64,000 nt of DNA from an uncultured Oscillospiraceae bacterium (GTDB lineage: Bacteria; Bacillota; Clostridia; Oscillospirales; Ruminococcaceae), in the NCBI GenBank assembly GCA_934481385.1, contig CAKSPD010000003.1, forward strand, positions 62,001-126,000, written 5' to 3'. Made by a program: the position numbers and the translations under genes. The notes under the pieces are model-generated. The model was given only the letters and a program-made list of their open reading frames with translations. It made no database searches and was not told the origin of the DNA. This document shows, piece by piece, positions 1 to 9,599 of the stretch. The stretch's first letter is position 1; the number at the start of each line of letters is the position of its first letter.

Positions 1-537
1 AGAATTGCCCCCAACAAGAAACATCAGGACGTTATTTCTGCATTCTGTTATTACAAGAAAAATATAAATCCAAAATCAAGACTGATATTTGTGGGTTCAT
101 ACGGCGGAATGGAGAGATATTATAAAAGACTCTGCGATTATGTAAAGGCTCTTGAACTTGATGATGTTATATTTACAGGTCATATAAAATTTCCTGAGAT
201 ACTTGCATATTACAGAGTTGCAGATATATTCCTGTGTATGAGTGAACATGAGGGATTCTGTGTTCCTCTTGTGGAGGCAATGTTTTTTGATGTTCCGGTT
301 ATAGCATATAAAAGCTGTGCCGTTCCGTATACTCTCGGAGGAAGCGGTATTCTCACCGATACAAAAAATCCCGTTGAAAATGCTATGCTTATAGACAGGC
401 TTGTGAATGATAAATCACTGAGGGATTTTATAATTTCAGGTCAGAGAAAAAGACTTGAGGATTTTTCATATGAAAAAATAAGGGATATTTTTGAAAAACA
501 GCTTAAAAATTTTATATCGGGCGGTGAATTGAAGTGA
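1..537 (+). CDS. Glycosyltransferase family 4, C-terminal part (5' end outside window)
   Basis: The frame is open from base 1, so this is the C-terminal half of a GT-B glycosyltransferase whose start lies upstream of the window. The visible part carries the usual nucleotide-sugar-binding lobe: a segment reading LIFVGSYGG, a loop with FLCMSEHEGFCVPLVEAM that matches the family E-x7-E (EGFCVPLVE) motif, and a C-terminal helix. GT4 enzymes move a sugar from a nucleotide donor to a growing glycan on the cytoplasmic face of the membrane. The stop overlaps the GTG start of the next transferase by four bases, so the two are translationally coupled. The acceptor and donor cannot be read from the sequence. 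Confidence 0.85.
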   Translation, partial: RIAPNKKHQDVISAFCYYKKNINPKSRLIFVGSYGGMERYYKRLCDYVKALELDDVIFTGHIKFPEILAYYRVADIFLCMSEHEGFCVPLVEAMFFDVPVIAYKSCAVPYTLGGSGILTDTKNPVENAMLIDRLVNDKSLRDFIISGQRKRLEDFSYEKIRDIFEKQLKNFISGGELK

Positions 538-1745
538 AAAAAATCGCTTTTGTAATTCCATGGTATGCTGAAAAAATTCCGGGCGGTGCTGAAATGGAAA
601 CAAGGGAAGTTACAAAGCATCTTAAATCAGCAGGAATGGACGTTGAAATACTTACTACATGCGTCAGGGAGTTTGTCAGTGACTGGAGTGTTAATTATTA
701 TCCGGAGGGTACGGAAATCATTCAGGATATTCCCGTCAGAAGATTTAAGGTTAAAAAACGCAATACAAAGAAATTCGATGAAGTAAATCTCAGGCTGATG
801 AACGGTCAGAGAATTTCTTCTGATGAAGAACAGATATTTATAAATGAAATGGTAAACAGTCCTGATTTATATAAATATATATCTGAACATAGCGATGAGT
901 ATACTGCTTTTGTATATATTCCGTATATGTTCGGAACTACTTATTTCGGAATAAAGGCATGTCCTCAGAAGGCAGTAATGATACCCTGTTTTCATGATGA
1001 GGCATATATATATATGAATATATTCCGTGAAATGTATTCACAGGTTGCCGGAATGATTTTTAATGCACGTCCTGAACTTGAACTTACAGAACGTGTTTAT
1101 AATACTGAAAATGTGGAAAAAATAGTTATGGGAATAGGTATGGATATTTCTCTTGAAACAAATCCGCAGAGATTCAGAAAAAAATATAATATAAATGAAC
1201 CGTTTATAATATATGCAGGCAGAAAGGATACGGGGAAAAATGTCCATACGCTTATAAAATATTTCGGTGAATATAAAAGACGCAATCCTGAACATTCTGA
1301 TTTGAAACTTATACTTATAGGCGGAGGAGATATAAATATTCCTGATAAGATAAAATCAGATGTTATAGATTTGGGATTTGTTGATATTCAGGACAAGTAT
1401 GATGCAATAGGTGCATCGGAATTTCTTTGTCAGCCGTCGAAAAATGAAAGTTTTTCGCTTGTAATTATGGAAAGCTGGCTTTGCGGACGGCCTGTTCTTG
1501 TTCATGACCATTGTGCAGTTACTAAAAATTTTGCAAGGGAATCAAACGGCGGTCTTTATTTTGAAGATTATTTTGAATTTGAAGGCTGTACTGATTATTT
1601 CCTGAATAATAAAGAAACTGCCGTAAAAATGGGACAGAATGGCAGAAAATACGTAATAAGCAATTTTGACTGGAATGTTATTTCACAGAGATACAGAGAA
1701 TTTTTTGAAAAAATAGAAAAAAGACAACAAGATAATATTTTATAA
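534..1745 (+). CDS. Glycosyltransferase family 4 (GT-B fold)
   Basis: This 403-residue protein starts at a GTG inside the stop of the previous gene. The N-terminal MKKIAFVIPWYAEKIPGGAE segment is the acceptor-binding Rossmann strand and Gly-rich loop typical of GT4 enzymes. The C-terminal lobe has FIIYAGRKDTGKN (the G-R donor loop) and FLCQPSKNESFSLVIMESW, the E-x7-E donor site, around residues 297-315. It should be a cytoplasmic, membrane-associated sugar transferase for a surface polysaccharide or glycolipid. It is flanked by other glycosyltransferases in one operon. Donor and acceptor sugars are unknown. Confidence 0.85.
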   Translation: MKKIAFVIPWYAEKIPGGAEMETREVTKHLKSAGMDVEILTTCVREFVSDWSVNYYPEGTEIIQDIPVRRFKVKKRNTKKFDEVNLRLMNGQRISSDEEQIFINEMVNSPDLYKYISEHSDEYTAFVYIPYMFGTTYFGIKACPQKAVMIPCFHDEAYIYMNIFREMYSQVAGMIFNARPELELTERVYNTENVEKIVMGIGMDISLETNPQRFRKKYNINEPFIIYAGRKDTGKNVHTLIKYFGEYKRRNPEHSDLKLILIGGGDINIPDKIKSDVIDLGFVDIQDKYDAIGASEFLCQPSKNESFSLVIMESWLCGRPVLVHDHCAVTKNFARESNGGLYFEDYFEFEGCTDYFLNNKETAVKMGQNGRKYVISNFDWNVISQRYREFFEKIEKRQQDNIL

Positions 1746-1761
1746 TAAGGAGCTGTTCAAG

Positions 1762-4236
1762 ATGAATTCTTTTTTGATTCTGGCAGTGCTTTCGCTTCTT
1801 CTTTGCTTTGGAACGTGTTCCCTTGTATTCAAAGGAGCTAACTTTGTCTATACTTCTGTGATGAGTGTCCTGATGTTTTTCTGTTCGCATATTATAAGCA
1901 CTATGGGACTTTTTGTAATTGACTGTTATTCACTTTTCAGAGGAATGGCAGGAACTTTCTTTATTGTATTTGCATGTTTTGCAGTTCTGACCTTTATAAA
2001 TATAAGAAAGAAACCGCAGAAATTTTTTGAATACAGCTTTGATATGCGTGCTGTGATTATTCCGATAGTTGTTTCACTTCTTGCATTTCCCCTTACAGCG
2101 AATAAAAATGAGCTTTTCGGAATGGGACAGGACGAGGGTGTTTATCAGTGTGTTGCAATAAATTTTATGAACGGAATTGACAGATGTCAGCAGGACTTTG
2201 AAGAATATCATATGCTTGAAAGTGATTTTGAAAAAGAAGCATTTAAAAATTCTGTTAAGGGTAAGCTTATCGGATATGATATTCCGTCAGAAACCTATCC
2301 TGACACTGTTTATGACAGAAATGTAAGTGAAGTATCAGGAATATATCATGGAATACCGACATATCCGGCACTTCTTGCAATGTGGGGACAGCTTTTAGGA
2401 ATGAAGAATATGATGAATATAGAAACAGTGTTCTATATTCTTGCAATATTCCTTGTATCGTTTGTATGCACAAATCTCAGATTAAGCTATATATCGAATA
2501 TTATAGCCTGTGTTTCAACGGCAGTATCTCCTGTTATAATATGGGTATCGAAATCATCACTCACTGAAATGTTCCTTGCAGTTCTTGTTATGATGTTTAT
2601 AATGTTTCTTACAGATGAGGGGCATAAGAAATATCAGATTTTTTCGATAATTCCGGTTATTGTGTATGCCTGCTATCATGTATCAGTATATACGCTGATT
2701 CCTTATGTTCTTATGGTTTACGGAGGAATGTATCTTTTTACAAGAAGAAAAGTTCTTGCAGTTCTTCTGCTTTCAACTGTTCCTGTATATGCGATAAGCT
2801 ATTTTGCTATGCGACAGATTCAGCCTTTTTATACTATGAATAATTACAGTCCTGTGTTTTTCGGCGAAATAGGTGTTCATAACATTTCAAATATAGTTGC
2901 ATGTGCATGTGCAATTCTTATGATTGCCTGTGCATTGTATGTAACTGTAATCCGTATGGCATCAAAAAATTTCAGCAGAAGAAATTTTCTGATTAAAATG
3001 CAGAAAAGTATATTTATGAAAATTTTTATAATTGCTATGCTTATAGTTCCCGTTGCATATATAATTTTCAAGGCTTTTTACAAGTATGACAATATAGAAT
3101 ATGCCGGAAGTCTTGCAATAGTCGGATTTGCGGTTATGTCAGGATTAGTAATTTTCCCTATGGCAATTATAGTTTCGGCAGTAAATTCAGGATTTTTCCT
3201 TGAAAGAGTATCAAGACTTGTTATTCTTGTATCGTTTTTCTATTGTATCCTTGTATATTCCGCATTTTTAAGATATGATATACAGTATTACTATTACTAT
3301 TCAAGATACCTTGCACCGTTTGTTCCGGTTGCGATAGTATTTTCAGTTATGGTTCTTGACCGTTTCAGCAAGAAGCTTATAGTTCCTGTATCTCTCGCAG
3401 GAATTGTTTTCACATCTCCTTACAATATATATCTTTCAGGACATAAGGACGATACACGAATGGAATGGGAAGTTCTTGATTCTGTAACAGAATATATAAA
3501 TTCTGATGACTGTATTATAATTGACTGGGTATATGCCCCTACACTCTGGATTCCTCTTAAAGCTATGACAGGAGCAGATGTTTTCCCGCAGATTTATGAT
3601 ACACCTGATTTGCAGATTGAATCGCTTAAAGGAAAATATAATGATATATACTATATCAGCCGTGATTCAAAGATATATAATTCTGAAAGCAATCTTGAAA
3701 TAATATATATGGACAAGGTTCACATTTCGGAGGACGTTTCAGAAGATGTCGGAAATCTTATTCCTCTGCCGAAATCATTCCGTCAGACAGAAAGATATAT
3801 TCATCTTTACCGTGCAATAGACTATGATTATTACTATGACCATAATGATATTGTAAAATGGAGCATTTCAGGAGTAAAACAGAGTGACAGGACATTCTGC
3901 TGGACAGAAGAAAAAAGAGCTGAAATACGCTGTAATGTAAATCCTGATGACTATGAACTTACTGTTAGTCTGGGAAGTGTTATTCCTCTTAAAGAGATAA
4001 ATAAAAACAGTCTTAAAATAAATCTCTATGTAAACGGAATATTTGCAGACAGTTCTGAAATAAATTCAGTTACAAACGGAGATGCGATTTCATTTGATAT
4101 ATCTGAAGATTATTTTGAGGACGGTGCAAACACAATAACTCTTGAAACAGAACTCTGGAACGCTTCGGCAGTAAATTCCGATGATACAAGAATACTCGGG
4201 ATACCTGTTGAATCTCTTGAATTTGTATCAAAATAA
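1762..4236 (+). CDS. Large polytopic membrane protein, GT-C glycosyltransferase-like
   Basis: An AAGGAGC ribosome binding site precedes this 824-residue protein. About the first 560 residues are a series of hydrophobic segments (roughly a dozen predicted spans), followed by a hydrophilic C-terminal domain of about 260 residues likely to lie outside the cell. The first large extracytoplasmic loop contains FGMGQDEGVYQCVA; an acidic pair in this position is the usual hallmark of GT-C transferases that use polyprenyl-phosphate sugars. Position between GT4 and GT2 genes supports a role in building or decorating a surface glycan. The GT-C call rests on topology and one motif, so it could be another kind of glycan-handling membrane protein. 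Confidence 0.6.
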   Translation: MNSFLILAVLSLLLCFGTCSLVFKGANFVYTSVMSVLMFFCSHIISTMGLFVIDCYSLFRGMAGTFFIVFACFAVLTFINIRKKPQKFFEYSFDMRAVIIPIVVSLLAFPLTANKNELFGMGQDEGVYQCVAINFMNGIDRCQQDFEEYHMLESDFEKEAFKNSVKGKLIGYDIPSETYPDTVYDRNVSEVSGIYHGIPTYPALLAMWGQLLGMKNMMNIETVFYILAIFLVSFVCTNLRLSYISNIIACVSTAVSPVIIWVSKSSLTEMFLAVLVMMFIMFLTDEGHKKYQIFSIIPVIVYACYHVSVYTLIPYVLMVYGGMYLFTRRKVLAVLLLSTVPVYAISYFAMRQIQPFYTMNNYSPVFFGEIGVHNISNIVACACAILMIACALYVTVIRMASKNFSRRNFLIKMQKSIFMKIFIIAMLIVPVAYIIFKAFYKYDNIEYAGSLAIVGFAVMSGLVIFPMAIIVSAVNSGFFLERVSRLVILVSFFYCILVYSAFLRYDIQYYYYYSRYLAPFVPVAIVFSVMVLDRFSKKLIVPVSLAGIVFTSPYNIYLSGHKDDTRMEWEVLDSVTEYINSDDCIIIDWVYAPTLWIPLKAMTGADVFPQIYDTPDLQIESLKGKYNDIYYISRDSKIYNSESNLEIIYMDKVHISEDVSEDVGNLIPLPKSFRQTERYIHLYRAIDYDYYYDHNDIVKWSISGVKQSDRTFCWTEEKRAEIRCNVNPDDYELTVSLGSVIPLKEINKNSLKINLYVNGIFADSSEINSVTNGDAISFDISEDYFEDGANTITLETELWNASAVNSDDTRILGIPVESLEFVSK

Positions 4237-4258
4237 CCGAAAGGAAGTTTTTTATAAA

Positions 4259-5218
4259 ATGAAGCTTATTATTCAGATTCCTTGCTATAATGAGGAAAAA
4301 ACCCTTGAACTTGCATATAATGACCTTCCGAAACATATTGACGGAATTGATACTATTGAGTATCTTATCATAAATGACGGAAGTCAGGATAATACTGTTC
4401 AGAAAGCCCGTGAACTCGGATTTCATCATATAGTATCATTCAAGCAGAACAAAGGTCTTGCAAAGGGATTTATGGCAGGAATAGATGCCTGTCTGCATCT
4501 TGGAGCTGATATTATTGTAAATACTGATGCTGATAATCAGTATTGCGGTGCGGATATTGAAAAAATAGTCCGTCCGATTCTTGACGAAAAAGCTGATATT
4601 GTAATAGGTGAAAGACCTATTGACCAGACAGAGCATTTTTCATGGAAAAAGAAAAAATTTCAGCATCTCGGAAGCTGGGTTGTAAGGGTTGTATCAAATA
4701 CTGATATTCCGGACGCTCCAAGCGGATTCAGGGCATATTCAAGAGAGGCAGCTTTAAGACTTAATGTTGTAAATGAATACACATATACTCTTGAAACTAT
4801 CATTCAGGCAGGTCACAATAAAATTGCAATGACATCTGTTCCGATAAGAACAAATCCTGAAACACGTCCTTCAAGACTTTTTTCAAGTATGTGGAGATAC
4901 ATGAAACGTTCTTCAACAGTAATCACACGTTCATTCATAATGTACAAACCGCTTAAATTTTTCGGAACTATCGGAGCAGTTTTATTTGCACTCGGTGTTA
5001 TTCTCGGAATAAGATTTCTTGTATATATGGCTATGGGAGATGGTTCAGGTCATATACAGTCGCTCATACTCACAGCTATTCTTATTATGATGGGATTTCA
5101 GACATTTTCAATCGGACTTCTCGGCGATACTATTTCCGCAAACAGAAAAATTCTTGAAGATGTTCAGTACAGAGTCAGAAAAGCTGACTGCGAACCGAAA
5201 GAGGACAAACAGTCATGA
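4259..5218 (+). CDS. Glycosyltransferase family 2 with C-terminal membrane spans
   Basis: I place the start at ATG 4259, behind AAAGGAAG, because homologous GT2 enzymes begin directly with the first Rossmann strand (here MKLIIQIPCYNEEKTL); an in-frame start at 4181 would add 26 residues overlapping the previous gene. The product is 319 residues. NTDADNQY supplies the DxD-type metal site (about residue 88) and the C-terminal 80 residues have two hydrophobic spans, as in DPM1/GtrB-like enzymes that transfer a sugar to undecaprenyl phosphate. Such an enzyme would make the lipid-linked donor for a GT-C protein like the preceding one. The pairing is an inference from context. Confidence 0.85.
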   Translation: MKLIIQIPCYNEEKTLELAYNDLPKHIDGIDTIEYLIINDGSQDNTVQKARELGFHHIVSFKQNKGLAKGFMAGIDACLHLGADIIVNTDADNQYCGADIEKIVRPILDEKADIVIGERPIDQTEHFSWKKKKFQHLGSWVVRVVSNTDIPDAPSGFRAYSREAALRLNVVNEYTYTLETIIQAGHNKIAMTSVPIRTNPETRPSRLFSSMWRYMKRSSTVITRSFIMYKPLKFFGTIGAVLFALGVILGIRFLVYMAMGDGSGHIQSLILTAILIMMGFQTFSIGLLGDTISANRKILEDVQYRVRKADCEPKEDKQS

Positions 5219-6294
5219 AAAAAATAAAAATGCTCTATATTACAAGAAAATATCCGCCTGCTGTCGGAGGTATGGAAAATTTCAGCTATAACCTTTATAA
5301 TAATTTCGATTCTGATAAGGTTGAGGCTGATATTATTTCACTCGGAAAGTCACAGAAAAACCTTGTATGGTTTCTTCCGTATGCTTTTTTCAGAACTCTT
5401 TTTTCTGCTCATAAATATGATGTTATTTTTGTGGGTGATGCACTTTTAAGTGCAGTCGGTTTTTTTACAAAGCTTTTATTTCCAAAAAAGAAAGTAATTG
5501 TAAATGTATTCGGACTTGATATAACATTCAAGAATGCACTTTATCAGTTTTATCTTAAATTGTTTTACGGAAATTTTGATAAATATATTTCAATAAGCCG
5601 TGAAACTGACAGAACACTACATAAAAAAGGAATAAAAAATTCCGTTGTAATTACCCCCGGAGTGAATATTCATCAGTTTGAGGGCAAATCAGCGGATTAT
5701 AATAAAATATGTAAGAAATACAATATTTCTGAAAATGATACAGTTCTTATAACAGTCGGCAGACTTGTAAAGCGTAAGGGTGTAAACTGGTTTATAAAAA
5801 ATGTTATGCCGGAACTTAAAGATAAGAATATAAAATATCTTATTGTCGGTGACGGTGAGGACAGGGAGAATATCAGAAACAGCATAGATGAACTGGGCTT
5901 GAAGGATAATGTTAAAATGCTCGGACGTGTTGACGAAAAAGTTCTCAACGCTGTCTACACAAATGCTGATGTGTTTATAATGCCGAATATTCATGTTGAC
6001 GGTGATATGGAGGGATTCGGACTTGTTGCAGTTGAGGCAAGTCTTGCAGGACTTTCTGTTGTGGCATCAGGAATAGAGGGCGTAAAAGACGCAATATCAG
6101 ACGGAAAAAACGGCTGGTTGCTTGAAAGCGGTAATGTAAGACAGTTCTGCGACAAAATAACCGATATATCCGAAAATCGTCAGAAATATAAGGAAACTGC
6201 AAAGATTCACAGACAGTATACTATTGATACTTACTCATGGAAATCAATATGCAGTCAGTATACAGAGCTTATTTCCGGAATGATGAAGGACTGA
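5215..6294 (+). CDS. Glycosyltransferase family 4 (GT-B fold)
   Basis: This 359-residue protein overlaps the GT2 gene by four bases (ATGA). The N-terminus has KYPPAVGGMENFSYNL, the Gly-rich acceptor loop of GT4 enzymes. The C-terminal lobe has LITVGRLVKRKGV, the donor phosphate-binding loop, and DMEGFGLVAVEASLAG, which is the E-x7-E site around residues 263-278. These features mark a retaining nucleotide-sugar transferase of the PimA/WaaG type. It belongs to the same operon as the other transferases. The linkage formed cannot be predicted. Confidence 0.88.
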   Translation: MKKIKMLYITRKYPPAVGGMENFSYNLYNNFDSDKVEADIISLGKSQKNLVWFLPYAFFRTLFSAHKYDVIFVGDALLSAVGFFTKLLFPKKKVIVNVFGLDITFKNALYQFYLKLFYGNFDKYISISRETDRTLHKKGIKNSVVITPGVNIHQFEGKSADYNKICKKYNISENDTVLITVGRLVKRKGVNWFIKNVMPELKDKNIKYLIVGDGEDRENIRNSIDELGLKDNVKMLGRVDEKVLNAVYTNADVFIMPNIHVDGDMEGFGLVAVEASLAGLSVVASGIEGVKDAISDGKNGWLLESGNVRQFCDKITDISENRQKYKETAKIHRQYTIDTYSWKSICSQYTELISGMMKD

Positions 6295-6296
6295 TT

Positions 6297-7226
6297 ATGA
6301 AAAAAGTTGTAAAAATAATCGGAAATATTATAATGCTTTCAGCCCTTGTCTTTATCGTAAAGAAATTTATTGATATGGATATAGATTTTTCGGAGCTTAA
6401 ATCACCACCTGTAATATCAGCACTGATAATAAGCTTTGTTGTTCAGACTGTTATTGTAGTTATGGGCTGTTTTCCGTGGCTTATGTTTACAAGGTCACTT
6501 TCAGGAAAGAAAATTCCTTTTTCAAAAGCTATGCCGGTATATACCAAATCGAATATATATAAATATCTCCCCGGTAATGTTTTTCAGTATGTAGGAAGAA
6601 ATCAGCTTGCATTCGATATGAATATAAGTCATATTGATGTTGCATGTGCGACAGTTTTTGATATTCTTTTCTGTGTGGTTTCAACAGGTATCATATCAAC
6701 TGTACTTCTGGGAAGTAAAATTGAAGAACTTATTGAAAAATACGGCAGAAATTTTCTTATTATAGGAATATCGGGAACAATTGCTGTTGTGATTGTTATA
6801 TTTATTTTATATTTTAAGTTCAGGGAAAAATTTCATCAGTATATACTGAGATATTCAAAAGCTTTCAGAGGAAATAATCTTTTTGAAGTTCTGAAGGGAA
6901 TATTATATTATTTTCTTCAGAACGGTATATCAGCAGTAATGTATTTCTTTTCAATGAAACTTATTTTCAATGGAACATCAGATGATTTTTCACTTCTTGT
7001 AACTCTTACGGGAGCTTTTATGTTTGCGTGGATAATAGGCTTTATTACTCCGGGAGCTCCGGGAGGTATCGGAATAAGGGAATCAGTAATGATTTTTGTA
7101 TTCGGAGGGGTTCATGAAGAAATAATGCTTTTTGTACTTGTCATGCGTATATCCTCAATACTTGCGGATATTATGGCATTTATCACAGGAAGAATCTATC
7201 TGAAAATGAAAAAGGCGGACATATAA
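6297..7226 (+). CDS. Flippase-like membrane protein, LPG-synthase TM-region family (UPF0104)
   Basis: The chosen start is ATG 6297, two bases after the previous stop and behind GATGAAGGA; a longer frame from 6237 overlaps the GT4 gene and its extra residues look unrelated. The 309-residue product has about eight hydrophobic spans and the conserved segments YKYLPGNVFQYVGR and ITPGAPGGIGIRESVM, which are typical of the membrane domain shared by lysyl-phosphatidylglycerol synthase and the AglD/UPF0104 proteins. Many members sit next to GT2/GT4 genes and are thought to move lipid-linked intermediates or act with the transferases. This is the last gene of the glycan operon; a terminator overlaps its stop codon. 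Confidence 0.75.
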   Translation: MKKVVKIIGNIIMLSALVFIVKKFIDMDIDFSELKSPPVISALIISFVVQTVIVVMGCFPWLMFTRSLSGKKIPFSKAMPVYTKSNIYKYLPGNVFQYVGRNQLAFDMNISHIDVACATVFDILFCVVSTGIISTVLLGSKIEELIEKYGRNFLIIGISGTIAVVIVIFILYFKFREKFHQYILRYSKAFRGNNLFEVLKGILYYFLQNGISAVMYFFSMKLIFNGTSDDFSLLVTLTGAFMFAWIIGFITPGAPGGIGIRESVMIFVFGGVHEEIMLFVLVMRISSILADIMAFITGRIYLKMKKADI

Positions 7227-7241
7227 GTCCGCCTTGTTTTT
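7212..7241. terminator. Bidirectional intrinsic terminator between glycan operon and metH
   Basis: A perfect 7-bp stem GGCGGAC/GTCCGCC (7214-7220 with 7227-7233) and a six-base loop are followed by TTGTTTTT on the plus strand and by a T-rich run on the minus strand. It overlaps the stop of the left operon and lies directly after the metH stop, so it should end both converging transcripts. Confidence 0.85.
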
Positions 7242-9594
7242 ATGCGTATATTTTTCCTGCAATATCAACAGTTTCCTTAGCATCTTTAGCATAGAAATCT
7301 GCATTTATTTTTTCTGCATAATCAGGAGTGAGAACAGCTCCGCCCACAACTGTTTTACATTCAGGGTATTCCTTGTTAAGCAGTTCTATTGTTTCCTCCA
7401 TAGATTTGAGAGTAGTTGTCATAAGTGCTGAAAGTCCTACAAGTTTTACATTGTTTTCAACGGCAGCCTTGAGGACAAGTGACTTGTCAACATCTTTTCC
7501 GAGGTCAATAACATCATATCCATAGCTTTCGAGAAGAACTTTTACTATGTTTTTTCCTATGTCATGTATATCGCCTTTTACGGTAGCAAGAACAACTTTA
7601 CCTTTTGAAACAGGTTTATCGCCTTTCTGAATGATTTTTTCCTTGATTACTTCAAAACAAGCCTGAGCTGTACCTGCTGTGAGAATAAGCTGAGGGAGGA
7701 ATATTTTACCCTTTTCAAATTTTTCACCTGCAATATCAAGTGCCGGAACAAGATAATTGTTTATAACTTCCATAGCTCCGTTTTTTTCGAGAAGTTCAGC
7801 CGTAAGTTTTACACCCTCATTTTTCATTCCGTTTTCCAGAGCATAGAATATATCGATATTCGATTTTTCATTTCCGGAGGGTTTCGGAGTGCTGTTCTGC
7901 TGATTGTATACACTTATAAATTCAACGGAATTTTTATCGATACCCTTTAATAGCTTGTATGCTCTTACAGCTCCTATTATTGAATCAATATTCGGATTGA
8001 TAATAGGGAGGTCAAGGCCATTCTGGAGTGCCATAGTAAGAAATGTTCTTGTGATAAGCTCACGGTTAGGAAGTCCGAATGATATATTTGATACGCCAAG
8101 AACAGTTTTGAGTCCGAGTTCTGTTTTTACACGATTAAGAGCGTTGAGTGTTTCCATAACGCCTTCCTGTTCAGCAGATGCCGTAAGTGTAAGACAGTCA
8201 ATATATACATCTTCCTTTGGTATACCGTATTCAAGAGCCTTGTTCAGAATTTTCTGAGCTATTGCGAAACGTCCCTCTGCTGTTCTGGGTATGCCGTTTT
8301 TATCGAGTGTAAGACCTACTACTGATGCACCGTATTTTTTTACAAGCGGGAGTATATTTTCAAGTGATTCGTCTTCACCGTTTACGGAGTTTACAATAGG
8401 TTTTCCGTTGTATACTCTGAGTCCGGCATCAAGAACTTCAGGAATTGTTGAATCAAGCTGTAACGGAACATCAACAACGGATTGTACAGCCTTTACTGCA
8501 CGAATCATCATAGCTTTTTCATCTATTGCAGGTAAACCTACATTTACATCAAGAATATCAGCTCCGGCATGAACCTGTTCAATAGCCTGATTGAGAATAT
8601 AATCAATATTATTGTCAAGCAGAGCCTGTTTAAAAAGTTTTTTACCGGTAGGATTGATACGTTCGCCTATTACACGAGGCTGATTTATTTCAACATATTT
8701 TACGGCTGAACATATACATGCTTTCGGTGTATATGTTCTTTCGATAAAATCATGCTGATTTATTTTTTCGACAAGAGCCTTTATATGTGCAGGAGTAGTT
8801 CCGCAGCAGCCTCCGAATACTTTGACTCCAAGGTCTGCAATTCTGTAATTGCTTTCAGCAAACTGTTCAGGATTTACATTGAATTTATTTGTTACAGGGT
8901 CAGGAAGTCCTGCATTAGCTTTTACAATAAGCGGAAGTTTTGTACATTCAGAGAGTCTTTTTACAATCGGATAAAGTTCATCAGCTCCCAGAGAACAGTT
9001 TACACCTATTGCATCAACATCAAGTGACTGTAAAAGTGTTGCCATACATTCAACGCTTACACCTGTGAATGTTCGCTGATTTTCTTCAAATGTCATCGTA
9101 ACAAAAAGCGGTTTGTCGGAATTTTCCCTTACGGCAAGAACGGCTGATTTTACTTCATACAAATCAGTCATAGTTTCAAGAACTATCAAATCTGCCTCAG
9201 AACCTGCAAGAACCTGTTCTTTATAGCAGTTGTATGATTCTTCAAAAGTAAGATTTCCGGTAGGTTCAAGGAGCTGTCCTATCGGGCCTAAGTCAAGTGC
9301 AACAAGAGCTTTTCCGCCGGCGACTTTTTTAGCATTTGAAACATTTGCTTTGATTACCTGTTCAACAGTATATCCTGTTCCGTCAAGCTTGAAACGGTTA
9401 GCACCGAATGTATTTGCATATATTATATCAGAACCGCTTTCGATATATTGTCTGTGGATATTCATAATGACATCAGGATTTGTTATTCCGAGAAGTTCAG
9501 GAACATGTCCTGAATCAACGCCTGATTCTTGAATCATTGTACCCATACCGCCGTCAAGAAATATAAATTTTTTGTTTTTGAAAATATCAGTCAT
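7240..9594 (-). CDS. metH: Cobalamin-dependent methionine synthase without reactivation domain
   Basis: The 784-residue product transfers a methyl group from methyltetrahydrofolate to homocysteine through a B12 cofactor. Domains in order: homocysteine methyltransferase (about 1-285) with zinc-binding cysteines at NCSLG (about 199) and GGCCGTTPAH (about 262-263); the pterin-binding barrel (about 300-570) starting VIGERINPTGKK; the helical cap; and the B12 Rossmann domain (about 665-784) with GDIHDIGKN, whose His is the lower cobalt ligand. The protein stops after the B12 domain. Enterobacterial MetH has about 1,220 residues and a C-terminal AdoMet-binding reactivation domain, which is missing here. 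It lies five bases behind pheA and shares its promoter. Confidence 0.93.
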   Translation of the reverse strand: MTDIFKNKKFIFLDGGMGTMIQESGVDSGHVPELLGITNPDVIMNIHRQYIESGSDIIYANTFGANRFKLDGTGYTVEQVIKANVSNAKKVAGGKALVALDLGPIGQLLEPTGNLTFEESYNCYKEQVLAGSEADLIVLETMTDLYEVKSAVLAVRENSDKPLFVTMTFEENQRTFTGVSVECMATLLQSLDVDAIGVNCSLGADELYPIVKRLSECTKLPLIVKANAGLPDPVTNKFNVNPEQFAESNYRIADLGVKVFGGCCGTTPAHIKALVEKINQHDFIERTYTPKACICSAVKYVEINQPRVIGERINPTGKKLFKQALLDNNIDYILNQAIEQVHAGADILDVNVGLPAIDEKAMMIRAVKAVQSVVDVPLQLDSTIPEVLDAGLRVYNGKPIVNSVNGEDESLENILPLVKKYGASVVGLTLDKNGIPRTAEGRFAIAQKILNKALEYGIPKEDVYIDCLTLTASAEQEGVMETLNALNRVKTELGLKTVLGVSNISFGLPNRELITRTFLTMALQNGLDLPIINPNIDSIIGAVRAYKLLKGIDKNSVEFISVYNQQNSTPKPSGNEKSNIDIFYALENGMKNEGVKLTAELLEKNGAMEVINNYLVPALDIAGEKFEKGKIFLPQLILTAGTAQACFEVIKEKIIQKGDKPVSKGKVVLATVKGDIHDIGKNIVKVLLESYGYDVIDLGKDVDKSLVLKAAVENNVKLVGLSALMTTTLKSMEETIELLNKEYPECKTVVGGAVLTPDYAEKINADFYAKDAKETVDIAGKIYA

Positions 9595-9599
9595 ATTTT

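Noticed and set aside
1038..1295. Minus-strand frames within the second glycosyltransferase gene
   Set aside because: Shadow frames in AT-rich coding DNA; products are low-complexity aromatic-rich strings.
7234..9532. Several plus-strand open frames opposite metH
   Set aside because: They lie entirely antisense to a well-conserved gene and show no domain, ribosome binding site or codon pattern of their own.
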